Below are positions 25,401 to 34,094 of a DNA stretch of 49,687 nucleotides, in pieces (positions within the stretch are counted from its first letter, which is position 1; every line of letters begins with the position of its first letter). Source of the DNA: Desulfosporosinus hippei DSM 8344 (GTDB taxonomy: Bacteria; Bacillota; Desulfitobacteriia; Desulfitobacteriales; Desulfitobacteriaceae); contig NZ_FNCP01000032.1 in NCBI RefSeq assembly GCF_900100785.1, positions 1 to 49,687 of the forward strand, read 5' to 3'. The notes under the pieces were generated by a model. That model ran no database searches. It was not told where the DNA came from and worked only from the letters and a program-made list of their open reading frames with translations. A program made the position numbers and the translations under genes.

Positions 25401-25495
25401 ACTTATACCCCCTTTCCGACCATCATATGCATAGCCGGAAAAAGAAGTGTAGCGGCCTCATGTAGAAAGATAGGATTTTACCTATTGTAATGAAG

Positions 25496-26539
25496 TTATT
25501 TTGATTGGCGTCGACTAAATCCCATAAGCTTATCTGTACGACGCATAAGAATGGTCACCAGTAAAGCAAAGACAATCAGAAGCACGATCAGAGCACCAAT
25601 CCATTGACCCTTCGCTCCAAGTACAGCTGCTATTCCAAAGCAAGCACTAATCCCGTACATTAAAAAAACAGCGTGCCTTTGGGTAAAACCCGCATCTAGC
25701 AGACGGTGGTGCAAATGCCCCCGATCCGCCATGGCAATAGACTGACCACGTAGTTTACGTCGAATTATCGCAAAGGTTAAGTCAGTGACCGGCATACCTA
25801 AAATCAAAAGAGGGAAAACCAAACCCAGAATTGTTGCCGTTTTAAGCAGACCCATGATAGAGATCCCACCAATGATGTATCCGAGGAACATACTCCCGGA
25901 ATCCCCCATGAAGACCCGGGCCGGAGGGAAGTTAAAAAACAGGAACCCCAGAAGTGCGCCTGCTAAAGCCAAGGTAAGATTAGCCGCCGGAAAGGATTGG
26001 ATTCTGTCCGCTGACCAAAATAATAAAATAGCGACAATAAAACAAATACCTCCGGCTAGTCCATCCAAGCCATCCGAGACATTAACAGTATTTACCAGGC
26101 CAACAACCCAAAAAATCATTAACGCCAAACCCACAACACTTTGATCAAACTCAAGGGGTTTCTGGAGGAAGGGAAGGGATATGGAATTCATGGAAAAATC
26201 AAAGAAGATAAGCACTACCGCTGCCGTGATCTGCCAATATAGCTTATATAAGGGGCGAATTTCGCGGATGTCATCCCAAATGCCTACAGCCACAATAATA
26301 CTGCTTCCAATGAATAGACCCCAAATATTTTCATTCCACACTTGTGTATAAAAAGCCGCAAGCCAAAATGCAGCATAGATAGCTAAGCCTCCAAGACGGG
26401 GAATCGGTCGCCGATGTATATGCCGGCCACCCGGATAGGCAATAGCCCCCCAATATTTTGCTAGTCTCATGGAAACCGGTGTAGCGATTACTGCAATCAC
26501 TAAGGCCATAAGAAATGTCAGCCCATACCCATTCATCAT
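25496..26539 (-). CDS. Undecaprenyl-phosphate GlcNAc-1-phosphate transferase (TagO/WecA-like)
   Basis: This integral membrane enzyme transfers a sugar-1-phosphate from its UDP donor to undecaprenyl phosphate, the first step of teichoic acid or polysaccharide synthesis. The 347 residues contain about ten transmembrane segments. Conserved loops are GIWDDIREI (paired Asp), VNTVNVSDGLDGLAGG, FPPARVFMGDSGSMFLGY and the MADRGHLHHRLL His motif of the family. The motif set separates it from MraY, which keeps other C-terminal signatures. It stands alone between the GH18 and trmL genes; the polymer made is not shown by the sequence. Confidence 0.93.
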   Translation of the reverse strand: MMNGYGLTFLMALVIAVIATPVSMRLAKYWGAIAYPGGRHIHRRPIPRLGGLAIYAAFWLAAFYTQVWNENIWGLFIGSSIIVAVGIWDDIREIRPLYKLYWQITAAVVLIFFDFSMNSISLPFLQKPLEFDQSVVGLALMIFWVVGLVNTVNVSDGLDGLAGGICFIVAILLFWSADRIQSFPAANLTLALAGALLGFLFFNFPPARVFMGDSGSMFLGYIIGGISIMGLLKTATILGLVFPLLILGMPVTDLTFAIIRRKLRGQSIAMADRGHLHHRLLDAGFTQRHAVFLMYGISACFGIAAVLGAKGQWIGALIVLLIVFALLVTILMRRTDKLMGFSRRQSK

Positions 26540-26617
26540 GATAGATCCTCTACCGCCTTTACTTCACACTTATTCTCTTTATGCTTAGGTGCCAATACCT
26601 TTTAATTCACTAATCTC

Positions 26618-27088
26618 TTAGACAAGATCCGGAAAACCCCATTGGCGTAACACTTCGTAAACAACAACCGCAACCGAATTCGAGAGGTTTAAAGACCGGG
26701 CATCTGAACGCATTGGTAATCGTATCTTTGTATCGGGATAGCGATCAAGAATTTCAGGAGCTAACCCTTTCGTTTCCTTACCAAAGAGCAGGTAACCGCC
26801 CACTTCATAGGAAATGTCTGTATAAGATCGAGAACCTTTTGTCGTCGCTAAGTAACGAGGACCTACAGGGTTCTTCTCCTCAAACTCAGCAAAATTTTCG
26901 TAAATATAAATATCCAGCAGGTGCCAGTAATCTAAGCCGGCACGCTTAAGATGTTTGTCATCAATGCTAAAACCTAAGGGTTTTACCAAATGGAGAGCAG
27001 CTCCGGTAGCAGCACAAAGTCGCGCTACATTTCCGGTGTTGGGAGGGATTTCTGGTTCAACCATAACTATATTAAGTCGCTTGTTCAA
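26618..27088 (-). CDS. trmL: tRNA (cytidine(34)-2'-O)-methyltransferase (SPOUT family)
   Basis: TrmL methylates the ribose of the wobble base in tRNA-Leu isoacceptors. The 156-residue product shows the SpoU/SPOUT knot: VEPEIPPNTGNVARLCAATG, LFGKETKGL and MRSDARSLNLSNSVAVVVYE, which bind SAM in the trefoil knot. I start at TTG 27088, with AAAGGAG about 10 nt upstream; the longer frame to 27178 runs antisense to fmdB's end and lacks family sequence. It begins 16 nt after the fmdB stop, suggesting co-transcription. Confidence 0.92.
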   Translation of the reverse strand: MNKRLNIVMVEPEIPPNTGNVARLCAATGAALHLVKPLGFSIDDKHLKRAGLDYWHLLDIYIYENFAEFEEKNPVGPRYLATTKGSRSYTDISYEVGGYLLFGKETKGLAPEILDRYPDTKIRLPMRSDARSLNLSNSVAVVVYEVLRQWGFPDLV

Positions 27089-27104
27089 AAAGACTGTTCT
27101 CCTT

Positions 27105-27320
27105 TCAATGACATCCTGCACAATTACCACTGCAACTGGAAGAACAACTGCCCTTCCCGCCACCGCCAGGAATTCCAAGGCTAGAAAATCCTGAGATATT
27201 CTTTATAAGTCCTGTGGTATCACATTCACAGCACGATATATGTTCTCCGTTTTCACCCATTTTGCATAATTCTGTAGTGATTCCACCACAACTCGGACAT
27301 CTAAATTCATACATTGGCAT
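27105..27320 (-). CDS. FmdB-type zinc ribbon protein
   Basis: This 71-residue protein has the FmdB/CxxC_CxxC_SSSS ribbon: MPMYEFRCPSCGG and then CCECD, giving two pairs of cysteines for zinc. The tail is Gly/Ser/Cys-rich (GSCSSSCSGNCAGCH) and could bind more metal. Family members are regulatory or structural with poorly defined roles. It starts at ATG 27320 and is followed by trmL. Confidence 0.85.
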   Translation of the reverse strand: MPMYEFRCPSCGGITTELCKMGENGEHISCCECDTTGLIKNISGFSSLGIPGGGGKGSCSSSCSGNCAGCH

Positions 27321-27473
27321 ATAATGACCCCTCTTAACAATTTATCAACTATCCCAACTATTATAACCTGAAAATCTGACAAACCCAACCTTAAATCTAG
27401 CGAAACTTGTCATTAGAACTTTAAATTAAAGAAAATCACACAATTACTCTTACGGTTTCATCATGTAGAACAA

Positions 27474-27512
27474 CTATTGATTATAAAACTTATAATTCAG
27501 AAAAATCAATAG
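27474..27512 (+). promoter_or_regulatory. Dyad CTATTGATT-N21-AATCAATAG upstream of aconitase
   Basis: The 9-bp arms at 27474-27482 and 27504-27512 are exact inverted repeats. A second, short dyad TTGGTA-N7-TACCAA lies near 27569-27587, just before the ribosome binding site. Either could be an operator for metabolic control of aconitase; the regulator is unknown. Confidence 0.35.
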
Positions 27513-27607
27513 CTGTTACCCAGATATTTTGTATACATATAGGAAAACCCTAGATGTTTCCTCTTGTTTTTGGTAAAGTTAATACCAACTTCAAAGGAGG
27601 AATTATC

Positions 27608-29524
27608 ATGGGTCAAAATTTAGCTCAAAAAATACTCTCAACTCACTTAGTTTCCGGTGATTTAGCAAGCGGAAATGAAATAGCGCTACGTATTGATCAG
27701 ACACTTACCCAAGATGCTACAGGTACAATGGCTTATCTACAGTTTGAGGCCATGAACCTTTCTAGAGTACAGACCGAATGTTCGGTAAGTTATATAGATC
27801 ATAATACACTCCAAACAGGGTTTGAAAATGCTGATGATCACGCTTTCCTGCAAAGTACAGCGGCACGCTTTGGGGCTTATTTTTCCCGTCCCGGAAACGG
27901 AATTTGTCACCAAGTCCATCTGGAACGCTTTGCTAAACCAGGCAAAACACTCCTCGGCTCAGATAGCCACACCCCTACTGCCGGTGGAATGGGAATGCTG
28001 GCCATGGGTGCCGGAGGGCTTGATGTTGCTGTAGCAATGGGTGGCGGAGCCTTTTACCTTCCCAGCCCGAAAGTCCTGCGGGTTTGGCTGACAGGAAAGC
28101 TTTCCGAATGGGTTTCTGCCAAGGATATTATCTTGGAAGTACTCCGAATCCTTTCTGTAAAAGGTGGAGTCGGTAAAATAATTGAGTATGCCGGGCCGGG
28201 AGTAAAAACCCTTACGGTTCCGGAACGCTCTACCATAACTAATATGGGTGCTGAGCTGGGGGCGTCTGCTTCGATTTTCCCAAGTGACGAACAAACTCTT
28301 CGCTTTCTTGAGGCCCAAGGCAGAGGGGAAGACTATATTCCCTTATCTGCGGATGAAGATGCCACTTATGACGAAGAGCTGAAAATCGATCTATCTCTTC
28401 TGGTTCCCCTCATCGCCCAGCCCCATAGCCCTGATAACGTGGTTCCTGTAAGTAATCATTCTGCAACTGCTGTTCAACAGGTCGCGATTGGAAGTTGTAC
28501 AAATTCATCCTATCAGGATCTAATGCGAGTTCGTGAAATTCTGAAAGGTAAGCAGGTCCATCCAAATGTGAGCTTAGTTATTTCCCCAGGTTCACGTCAA
28601 GTGTTGAGCATGCTTTCCAGCAATGGTGCCTTAACCGATCTTCTCGATAGTGGAGCACGTCTCCTTGAATCAACTTGTGGTCCCTGTATAGGTATGGGGC
28701 AATCTCCAGTCTCGCAAGGAGTCTCTGTCCGAACCTTTAATCGAAATTTTATAGGCCGCAGCGGGACTCAAGATGCTTCAGTCTTCTTAGCCAGTCCAGA
28801 AGTCGCAGCAGCCTCTGCTCTCACTGGATTTATCACTGATCCCCGAACTCTGGGGCTTTCCTCCGAAGTTGAGTTTCCGGAACGCTTTCGCCTTGATGAC
28901 AGCATGATTATTCCTCCCGGTGATCCGGATACGATCATTCGGCGCGGACCCAATATTCAGCCTCTCCCAATTGCCTCTGCTCTGGATAATTCCCTTGATT
29001 TGCCAGTCATCTTAAAACTAGGCAATAATATTACAACCGATGATATCATGCCAGCGGGATCGAAAATCCTCCCCCTTCGTTCCAATATCCCGGCAATTTC
29101 TGAATTTACCTTTCACAAGATCGATGCTCAATTTGCCGAAAAAGCCAAAGGCCACAAACAAAGCATGATTATTGCCGGGCACAATTATGGTCAAGGCTCA
29201 AGCAGAGAGCATGCTGCTCTGGCTCCTATGTATCTGGGTCTTCGTGTTGTTTTAGCTCAGAGCTTTGCCCGCATTCATCGTGCTAACCTCATTAATTTTG
29301 GTATTCTTCCTCTTACCTTCGTCGATGAAAACGACTTAGACCGTCTCAGCGCCGGTATGACCTTGCACCTTTCCGATCTGCATCAGGCTGTAAAAACCTC
29401 CGAGCCTTTTGCTATTACCTTAGATAACGACTCAAAGCCAGTTTGGGTTAAACACGGTCTCACCGAACGTCAGGCTAAAATCCTTCTGGCAGGCGGACTC
29501 CTTAATTCGACCAGGGCGATTTAA
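27608..29524 (+). CDS. Aconitate hydratase (aconitase family)
   Basis: This iron-sulfur enzyme interconverts citrate and isocitrate. The 638-residue protein has the three cluster cysteines in IGSCTNSS and STCGPCIGMGQ, the early SDSHTPTAGGMGMLAMGAGG motif, and the swivel domain with NNITTDDIMPAG and YGQGSSREHAAL. Its short length relates it to the mitochondrial/IRP-unrelated aconitase branch also found in clostridia. AAAGGAGG lies 7 nt before ATG 27608, so the frame's upstream extension to 27554 is untranslated. It is a single-gene unit. A homoaconitase-like substrate cannot be ruled out from sequence. Confidence 0.92.
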   Translation: MGQNLAQKILSTHLVSGDLASGNEIALRIDQTLTQDATGTMAYLQFEAMNLSRVQTECSVSYIDHNTLQTGFENADDHAFLQSTAARFGAYFSRPGNGICHQVHLERFAKPGKTLLGSDSHTPTAGGMGMLAMGAGGLDVAVAMGGGAFYLPSPKVLRVWLTGKLSEWVSAKDIILEVLRILSVKGGVGKIIEYAGPGVKTLTVPERSTITNMGAELGASASIFPSDEQTLRFLEAQGRGEDYIPLSADEDATYDEELKIDLSLLVPLIAQPHSPDNVVPVSNHSATAVQQVAIGSCTNSSYQDLMRVREILKGKQVHPNVSLVISPGSRQVLSMLSSNGALTDLLDSGARLLESTCGPCIGMGQSPVSQGVSVRTFNRNFIGRSGTQDASVFLASPEVAAASALTGFITDPRTLGLSSEVEFPERFRLDDSMIIPPGDPDTIIRRGPNIQPLPIASALDNSLDLPVILKLGNNITTDDIMPAGSKILPLRSNIPAISEFTFHKIDAQFAEKAKGHKQSMIIAGHNYGQGSSREHAALAPMYLGLRVVLAQSFARIHRANLINFGILPLTFVDENDLDRLSAGMTLHLSDLHQAVKTSEPFAITLDNDSKPVWVKHGLTERQAKILLAGGLLNSTRAI

Positions 29525-29587
29525 CAAACCTTATTATTGGATCTTTTATAATAAATAAAAACATGCTAAGATGTGTTATATATTAGA

Positions 29588-29632
29588 GGCAACTATGGTT
29601 ATGGTCATAATTTTGGGCCATGACCTTAGTTG
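29588..29632. promoter_or_regulatory. Hairpin-forming dyad before the Lrp-family gene
   Basis: GCAACTA with GGTCAT pairs with ATGACC and TAGTTGC around a central loop. It may be the aconitase terminator without a strong U tract, or an element of the regulator's leader. Confidence 0.4.
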
Positions 29633-29708
29633 CAATTATGCTCAAAAACGTATACAGAATACAAAAAAAGCTTTGCTTTTTGAAGTATAAATAAAAGAGG
29701 TGGATTAA

Positions 29709-30206
29709 ATGCTCAGTGATAAGGATCGAACCCTGCTTAAACTAATTGCTCAAGATTGTAGACTTAAACCTGAAGAGCTTTCGATTCAAACCGGGTTAAC
29801 GGTGGAATATATTGAAAAGCGTATCAGTGATTGGGAAAAGGAAAAAGTAATTGTCGGCTACCAACCCATGATTAACTGGGATCGAACTGGCGATGATAAA
29901 GTATCCGCACTTATTGAAGTCAAAGTTTTACCCCAACGGGGCTATGGCTTTGATAAAATTGCCAAACGTCTGCAAAGATACCCGGAAATTAAAGCACTTT
30001 ATCTGATGTCAGGAGGATATGACCTATCTGTCCTGATTGAAGGAAAAACCATGCAAGATGTTGCCCTCTTCGTAGCAGAAAAATTAGCTTCATTAGAACA
30101 TGTGCAAAGCACAGCAACCCACTTTGTACTTCGTCGCTATAAGCAAGATGGAATAGAGCTTATGGGCGAAGAAGAGACTCTTCAACGTCTGGTGGTGTCA
30201 CCATGA
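29709..30206 (+). CDS. Lrp/AsnC-family transcriptional regulator
   Basis: This 165-residue feast/famine regulator has an N-terminal helix-turn-helix (LLKLIAQDCRLKPEELSIQT to about residue 55) and a C-terminal RAM ligand domain (about 65-150, with KVSALIEVKVLPQRGYGFD and YLMSGGYDLSVLIEG). AGAGGTGG precedes ATG 29709. Its last codons overlap the aminotransferase start by 4 nt (ATGA), so the two are translationally coupled and it probably senses an amino acid handled by that enzyme. Confidence 0.93.
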   Translation: MLSDKDRTLLKLIAQDCRLKPEELSIQTGLTVEYIEKRISDWEKEKVIVGYQPMINWDRTGDDKVSALIEVKVLPQRGYGFDKIAKRLQRYPEIKALYLMSGGYDLSVLIEGKTMQDVALFVAEKLASLEHVQSTATHFVLRRYKQDGIELMGEEETLQRLVVSP

Positions 30207-31369
30207 ACAATTATTTGGCAACCCATGTTGCAACCCTGCCACCCTCAGGTATCCGCAAGTTCTTTGACCTTGTAGCAACCATGAAAGATGTCATCTCATT
30301 AGGTGTAGGAGAACCGGACTTTGTAACTCCTTGGACTGTCAGAGAAAGCGGCATCTTCTCACTTGAAGAAGGACAGACCATGTACACCAGTAATGCCGGT
30401 CTTTTTGAATTAAGGGAAGAGCTGTCCCACCATTTATCTAAAACCCTGGATCTTTCTTACGACCCTCATCATGAAATTCTCATTACCTCCGGAGCAAGTG
30501 AAGCGGTGGATCTTGTAATGCGTGCTGTACTAGAGCCTGGTGATGTAGTTTTAGTACCTGATCCGTCCTACGTTTCCTATGCCCCCTGCGCTATATTAGC
30601 CGGGGCAAGTGTGAACTATGTCCCTACTTATGCTAAAGATGATTTTCGTATGCGTGTCCAGGAATTAGAGCGAGTGTATACTCCAAAGGCTAAACTCTTA
30701 GTACTCTCCTATCCTAATAACCCAACTGGAGCAATCATGAATCGTGAGGATTTGCTGCCCATCGCTGATTTTGTAAGTAAGCATAATCTTCTTGTCCTTG
30801 CTGATGATATATATTCCGACCTAACCTATGATCAAACCCATGTCTCCTTTGCCAGTTTACCTGGAATGAAAGATCGCACACTGTTTGTGAGCGGATTCTC
30901 AAAGTCATACGCCATGACCGGATGGAGGATTGGATATGTGGCAGGGCACCCAGACCTGATTCAAGGAATGACCAAAATTCATCAATACACTATGCTTTGC
31001 GCTCCGATCATGGGACAATTTGCCGCCATTGAAGCTTTGCGCTCGGCAACTGAAGCTAAAAACGATATGGTCACTGCTTATGATCGCAGACGACGTTTAT
31101 TGGTACACGGCTTTCGGCAAATGGGGCTGGACTGTTTTGAGCCTTTAGGAGCTTTTTATGTGTTCCCTAATATCTCAAAGACCGGACTAACTTCGGAAGA
31201 ATTTGCTGAACAACTCTTAAAAGAAGAACAGGTCGCAGTTGTTCCGGGGACTGCCTTTGGGCCCTCGGGAGAAGGACATATTCGCTGTTCATACGCCTAT
31301 TCTATGGAACAGCTTCAGGAAGCCCTTAAGCGCATTTCCAGTTTTGTAGAACGCAGATTAAATATATAG
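30203..31369 (+). CDS. Class I/II pyridoxal-phosphate aminotransferase
   Basis: This fold-type I aminotransferase has 388 residues. VGEPDFVTPW is near the N-terminus, ITSGASEAVDLVMRA forms the PLP phosphate cradle, YPNNPTGAIM contains the conserved Asn, ADDIYSDL holds Asp-Tyr and SGFSKSYAMTGWRIGY contains the Schiff-base Lys. The pattern is closest to the aspartate/PatA-like group; the amino donor is not determined. It overlaps the Lrp-type gene by 4 nt. The pairing with a dedicated Lrp regulator is common in this group of bacteria. It is followed by the long hairpin at 31450-31511. Confidence 0.93.
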   Translation: MNNYLATHVATLPPSGIRKFFDLVATMKDVISLGVGEPDFVTPWTVRESGIFSLEEGQTMYTSNAGLFELREELSHHLSKTLDLSYDPHHEILITSGASEAVDLVMRAVLEPGDVVLVPDPSYVSYAPCAILAGASVNYVPTYAKDDFRMRVQELERVYTPKAKLLVLSYPNNPTGAIMNREDLLPIADFVSKHNLLVLADDIYSDLTYDQTHVSFASLPGMKDRTLFVSGFSKSYAMTGWRIGYVAGHPDLIQGMTKIHQYTMLCAPIMGQFAAIEALRSATEAKNDMVTAYDRRRRLLVHGFRQMGLDCFEPLGAFYVFPNISKTGLTSEEFAEQLLKEEQVAVVPGTAFGPSGEGHIRCSYAYSMEQLQEALKRISSFVERRLNI

Positions 31370-31449
31370 CAATTAGGCTTAGTCCACTTTCCTAATTTTC
31401 TTTTGCTTCTATATCGACATTAGGATTGTATTTTAAATTCACATGGAGT

Positions 31450-31511
31450 AAATATAATGCGAAATAGGCACGAACTCTTACCCATTCCGTGCTTATTTCG
31501 CATTTATATTT
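31450..31511. terminator. Long hairpin after the aminotransferase gene
   Basis: Arms 31450-31472 and 31488-31511 pair over about 22 bp with one bulge and one mismatch, with a 15-nt loop. It is followed by T-rich sequence and could terminate the lrp-aminotransferase transcript. Confidence 0.7.
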
Positions 31512-31528
31512 ATTCTTACTGGCTCTAT

Positions 31529-31582
31529 CCCCTTCTCCCCTTCTCCCCTTCTTGCTTGCTTGCTTGCTTGCTTTCTTGCTTT
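31529..31582. repeat. Polypyrimidine tract with (CTTG)5 tetranucleotide repeat
   Basis: A CCCCTTCT-type 8-bp repeat (about 2.5 units) leads into five perfect CTTG units starting at 31551, then CTTT-CTTG-CTTT. It ends within the likely -35 region of the flavodoxin promoter. Length changes by slippage could alter promoter strength. Confidence 0.8.
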
Positions 31583-31695
31583 CCAAGATATTAAGCATAT
31601 TATATAATGTTGCAAATAAGATAACTGATCTATCCTTAAAGTAGGAATTTATAAATATGGGTTCTGTAATCCTATATAAAGAAGGAGAAATCATT

Positions 31696-32184
31696 TTGAA
31701 AACATTGATCATCTATTCGTCCTCTCATGGCACAACAGAAAAAGCTGCTCAAATCCTCAGTGAACAACTTCAGGGAGAGGTGGAATTAATCAACTTAAAA
31801 AAGCTTTCTAACCCCAAATTGACCAACTATGATTCAGTCATAATTGGCAGTTCCATTTATGCAGGGTCTACCAAATCAAGAGTAAAGCAATTTCTCAAAC
31901 AAAACCAAGCTGAACTGCTTTCTAAGGGACTAGGCCTGTTTCTATGCTGCATGTTTGAGGGAGATAAAGCTGTATCCCAATTTGAGGCAACATACTCCAA
32001 GGAATTGAGAGACCATTCAAGGGCAAAGGGTCTATTTGGCGGAGAATTTCTCATATCCAAAATGAACTTTCTAGAGCGACAAATCGTAAAAAAAGTCGCC
32101 GGCGTAACCAGCGATGTCTCTCAGCTTAATCTTAACGAAATCAGGCTATTTGCCGAAAAATTTAACCAGGCAGTTACTCCCTAA
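31696..32184 (+). CDS. Flavodoxin-domain protein (HemG/Flavodoxin_5-like)
   Basis: This 162-residue FMN-binding protein begins (M)KTLIIYSSSHGTTEKAA, a flavodoxin phosphate-binding loop. YDSVIIGSSIYAGSTKS and LGLFLCCMFEG are typical of the menaquinone-dependent protoporphyrinogen dehydrogenase (HemG)-like branch, so haem-related oxidation or general low-potential electron transfer are both possible. I chose TTG 31696 because AAGGAGA lies 9 nt upstream; ATG 31657 would place this site inside the gene. The repeat-bearing promoter at 31529-31608 is unusual. Confidence 0.85.
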   Translation: MKTLIIYSSSHGTTEKAAQILSEQLQGEVELINLKKLSNPKLTNYDSVIIGSSIYAGSTKSRVKQFLKQNQAELLSKGLGLFLCCMFEGDKAVSQFEATYSKELRDHSRAKGLFGGEFLISKMNFLERQIVKKVAGVTSDVSQLNLNEIRLFAEKFNQAVTP

Positions 32185-32204
32185 GAAACCAAGCAAGCTT
32201 TCAC

Positions 32205-33248
32205 CTACTCTTGTTCTCTCTCTACATAAGGCAATATCCTGGGCGGAATTGCCCTAGCTATTGTATGGACGTTGATCCATTGCTTAGCACTAGTTTCCTC
32301 AACCTTTCTTAGCGCTAAGTATGCATTTCTCTGAAGGACTCCCTTTCCGCGCCATCCTGCTGCAGTTATCTTAAATCGTTGGCCAAACTCACCTTTAGTC
32401 AAGTTAAGAGTTTCGACTAAATCTACGCCTCGCCTGAGTGCAGGCCGGGCAGCGGAGGAGGAATCAGCAGCAGTTAAAGAAGTCTGTTCTTCCTCCAACC
32501 ATTTTTGATTATGCGGACATACCTCTTGACAAACATCACAGCCAAAGATTTGGAGACCCAGGCTGGAAATCTCCTCGGAAGTAAGCAACTCTTTACTCTG
32601 AGTTAAATAAGAGACACATTTGTTAGCCGGAAAAGGTTCCCTGCCAATAATTTGCGCCGGACATGAAGTAGCACATTTTTGGCAATTTCCGCATAACTGG
32701 AGAACAAGAGGGTCATCCGGCCTCAACTCTTGATCTAGAAGAAGTAAGGCCAGTGTAACAAAAGATCCAACTCCCGGTATAATCAATTGTTGGTTGCGAC
32801 CGATCCAGCCAATCCCCGCTCGTGTTGCAAATGCCCGCTCAACTAAGGGTCCCGTATCAACTTGAAAGCGACATAGCCCCAACCAATTGTTATTGACCAT
32901 AGTATCAATTAGCTCCTGCACTTTTCGAAGAACCACCCGATGATAGTCCTCCCCCACAGCTGAGCGCGAAATCACACCCTCTCCTTCTTGAGGAGATACT
33001 GTAAAGGGGAGGGGATAGGCTAAGGCAACAACCGTCTGACAATCAGGCCAAACAGCCTTGGGGGCAACCCTTTGTTGGATCTCCTTACTTTCAAAAGGTG
33101 TCGCCCAATCCTGATCAACGCGAGCTTGAAGGATAGCAGCTAAATCTTCTATAGGTTCCGCAGTGGTAAATCCCACGGAGACAAAGCCCAACTTCCTTGC
33201 CCATTCTACTATCATCTTTTTCCAGTGTAGCTGTTCATGCAAATCCAT
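32205..33248 (-). CDS. queG: Epoxyqueuosine reductase
   Basis: QueG uses cobalamin and two [4Fe-4S] clusters to reduce epoxyqueuosine to queuosine in tRNA. The 347-residue product has the N-terminal cobalamin-binding region with VDTGPLVERAFATRAGIGWIG, then ferredoxin-type motifs CGNCQKCATSCP and CDVCQEVCPHN. The C-terminal tail is helical, without the HEAT repeats of longer homologues. AAGGAG lies 8 nt before ATG 33248; the in-frame ATG at 33272 has no such site. It follows the rubredoxin-flavin reductase gene after 26 nt, so an electron-donor relationship is conceivable. Confidence 0.94.
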   Translation of the reverse strand: MDLHEQLHWKKMIVEWARKLGFVSVGFTTAEPIEDLAAILQARVDQDWATPFESKEIQQRVAPKAVWPDCQTVVALAYPLPFTVSPQEGEGVISRSAVGEDYHRVVLRKVQELIDTMVNNNWLGLCRFQVDTGPLVERAFATRAGIGWIGRNQQLIIPGVGSFVTLALLLLDQELRPDDPLVLQLCGNCQKCATSCPAQIIGREPFPANKCVSYLTQSKELLTSEEISSLGLQIFGCDVCQEVCPHNQKWLEEEQTSLTAADSSSAARPALRRGVDLVETLNLTKGEFGQRFKITAAGWRGKGVLQRNAYLALRKVEETSAKQWINVHTIARAIPPRILPYVEREQE

Positions 33249-33274
33249 GGGCCATCTCCTTGATGTAAGCAAAT

Positions 33275-33922
33275 TTACTTCGAGGCCCTAAAAAACGCAT
33301 AGGTCATGGGATCCCCTTCTTGCAGAATTTCCCCTGCCGTGACATCCCCTAGGAAGAGAGTATGGGTTCCTGCATCCAGTTGACCCGTTACCGTTGCTTC
33401 CATGGTTACAAGTACATCATCCAGAAGCAGAACTCCCGATTCTCCACGATGAACTGCTACCCCTTCAAACTTGTTAACATCCCGACCCGTGCGATATCCA
33501 AACCCACGGGCATAGTCTTGACCCGTTTGGCTTAGTACTGAAACACCAAATTTGCCACTTTTTTGAATCAGCTCATGAGTATAGTTTTGCTTATTGATTC
33601 CAATTGCTAATCTGGCTGGTTCAGAGGTGATTTGAAAACATGTATTAGCACATTGTCCATTGTCCTTACCATCAGCCTGCGCTGTTATAATAAACAGGCC
33701 ATAGGAGATTCGATAGAGAGCTTGACGAATTGCCGCAGGTTTATCTAACTGAGAAGTTTCCGGCTTAGGTGCCACAACACCTGAGGTTGGAGCAGCAACA
33801 TCCTTCTCCTCAGTGACCAGTTCAAAAAAGGTCGAATCAACTCCACAAACCGGACAGATTTCCGGCGGATTTTCGCCAGTATGTATATACCCACAAACGG
33901 TACAGCGCCACTTCTTTTCCAT
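33275..33922 (-). CDS. Rubredoxin-flavin reductase fusion (Hrb-like)
   Basis: This 215-residue redox protein has an N-terminal rubredoxin-like iron site (CTVCGYIHTGENPPEICPVCG) and a C-terminal flavin reductase-like FMN-binding domain (about 65-215, with RQALYRISYGLFIITAQ and QCANTCFQITSEPARLAIG). Such proteins serve in oxygen and NO detoxification with flavodiiron proteins in anaerobes. GAGGAGG lies 9 nt before ATG 33922; the ATG at 33931 is too close to it. It lies upstream of queG on the same strand. Confidence 0.9.
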   Translation of the reverse strand: MEKKWRCTVCGYIHTGENPPEICPVCGVDSTFFELVTEEKDVAAPTSGVVAPKPETSQLDKPAAIRQALYRISYGLFIITAQADGKDNGQCANTCFQITSEPARLAIGINKQNYTHELIQKSGKFGVSVLSQTGQDYARGFGYRTGRDVNKFEGVAVHRGESGVLLLDDVLVTMEATVTGQLDAGTHTLFLGDVTAGEILQEGDPMTYAFFRASK

Positions 33923-34094
33923 GAACAACATCCTCCTCTGTGTTATGATTTATTAATAATAATTATAACTTAGTAATTTATCCAGGTCAACCTTGATCTT
34001 CTATTGCCAAACTTTATGACAACACTTTTCCGAGAACATCCTTACTTTCAAGTACAATATTCAATTAAGAATATTGAGGGCGGGAGTCAATTTT

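Larger units (their letters stand above)
31370..31695. other. Gap with hairpin, tetranucleotide repeat and flavodoxin promoter
   Basis: The stretch contains the hairpin at 31450-31511, the pyrimidine repeat at 31529-31582 and TATAAT at 31603-31608 as a likely -10 for the flavodoxin gene. A 106-codon minus-strand frame (31392-31712) across the repeat has no ribosome binding site. Confidence 0.6.

Noticed and set aside
27474-27512. FNR-type site before aconitase
   Set aside because: Its arms are 21 bp apart, too far for a single FNR dimer site; kept only as a dyad of unknown function.
31392-31712. 106-codon minus-strand frame over the CTTG tract
   Set aside because: Open because of the repeat composition; no start signal, and it overlaps the flavodoxin promoter and start.
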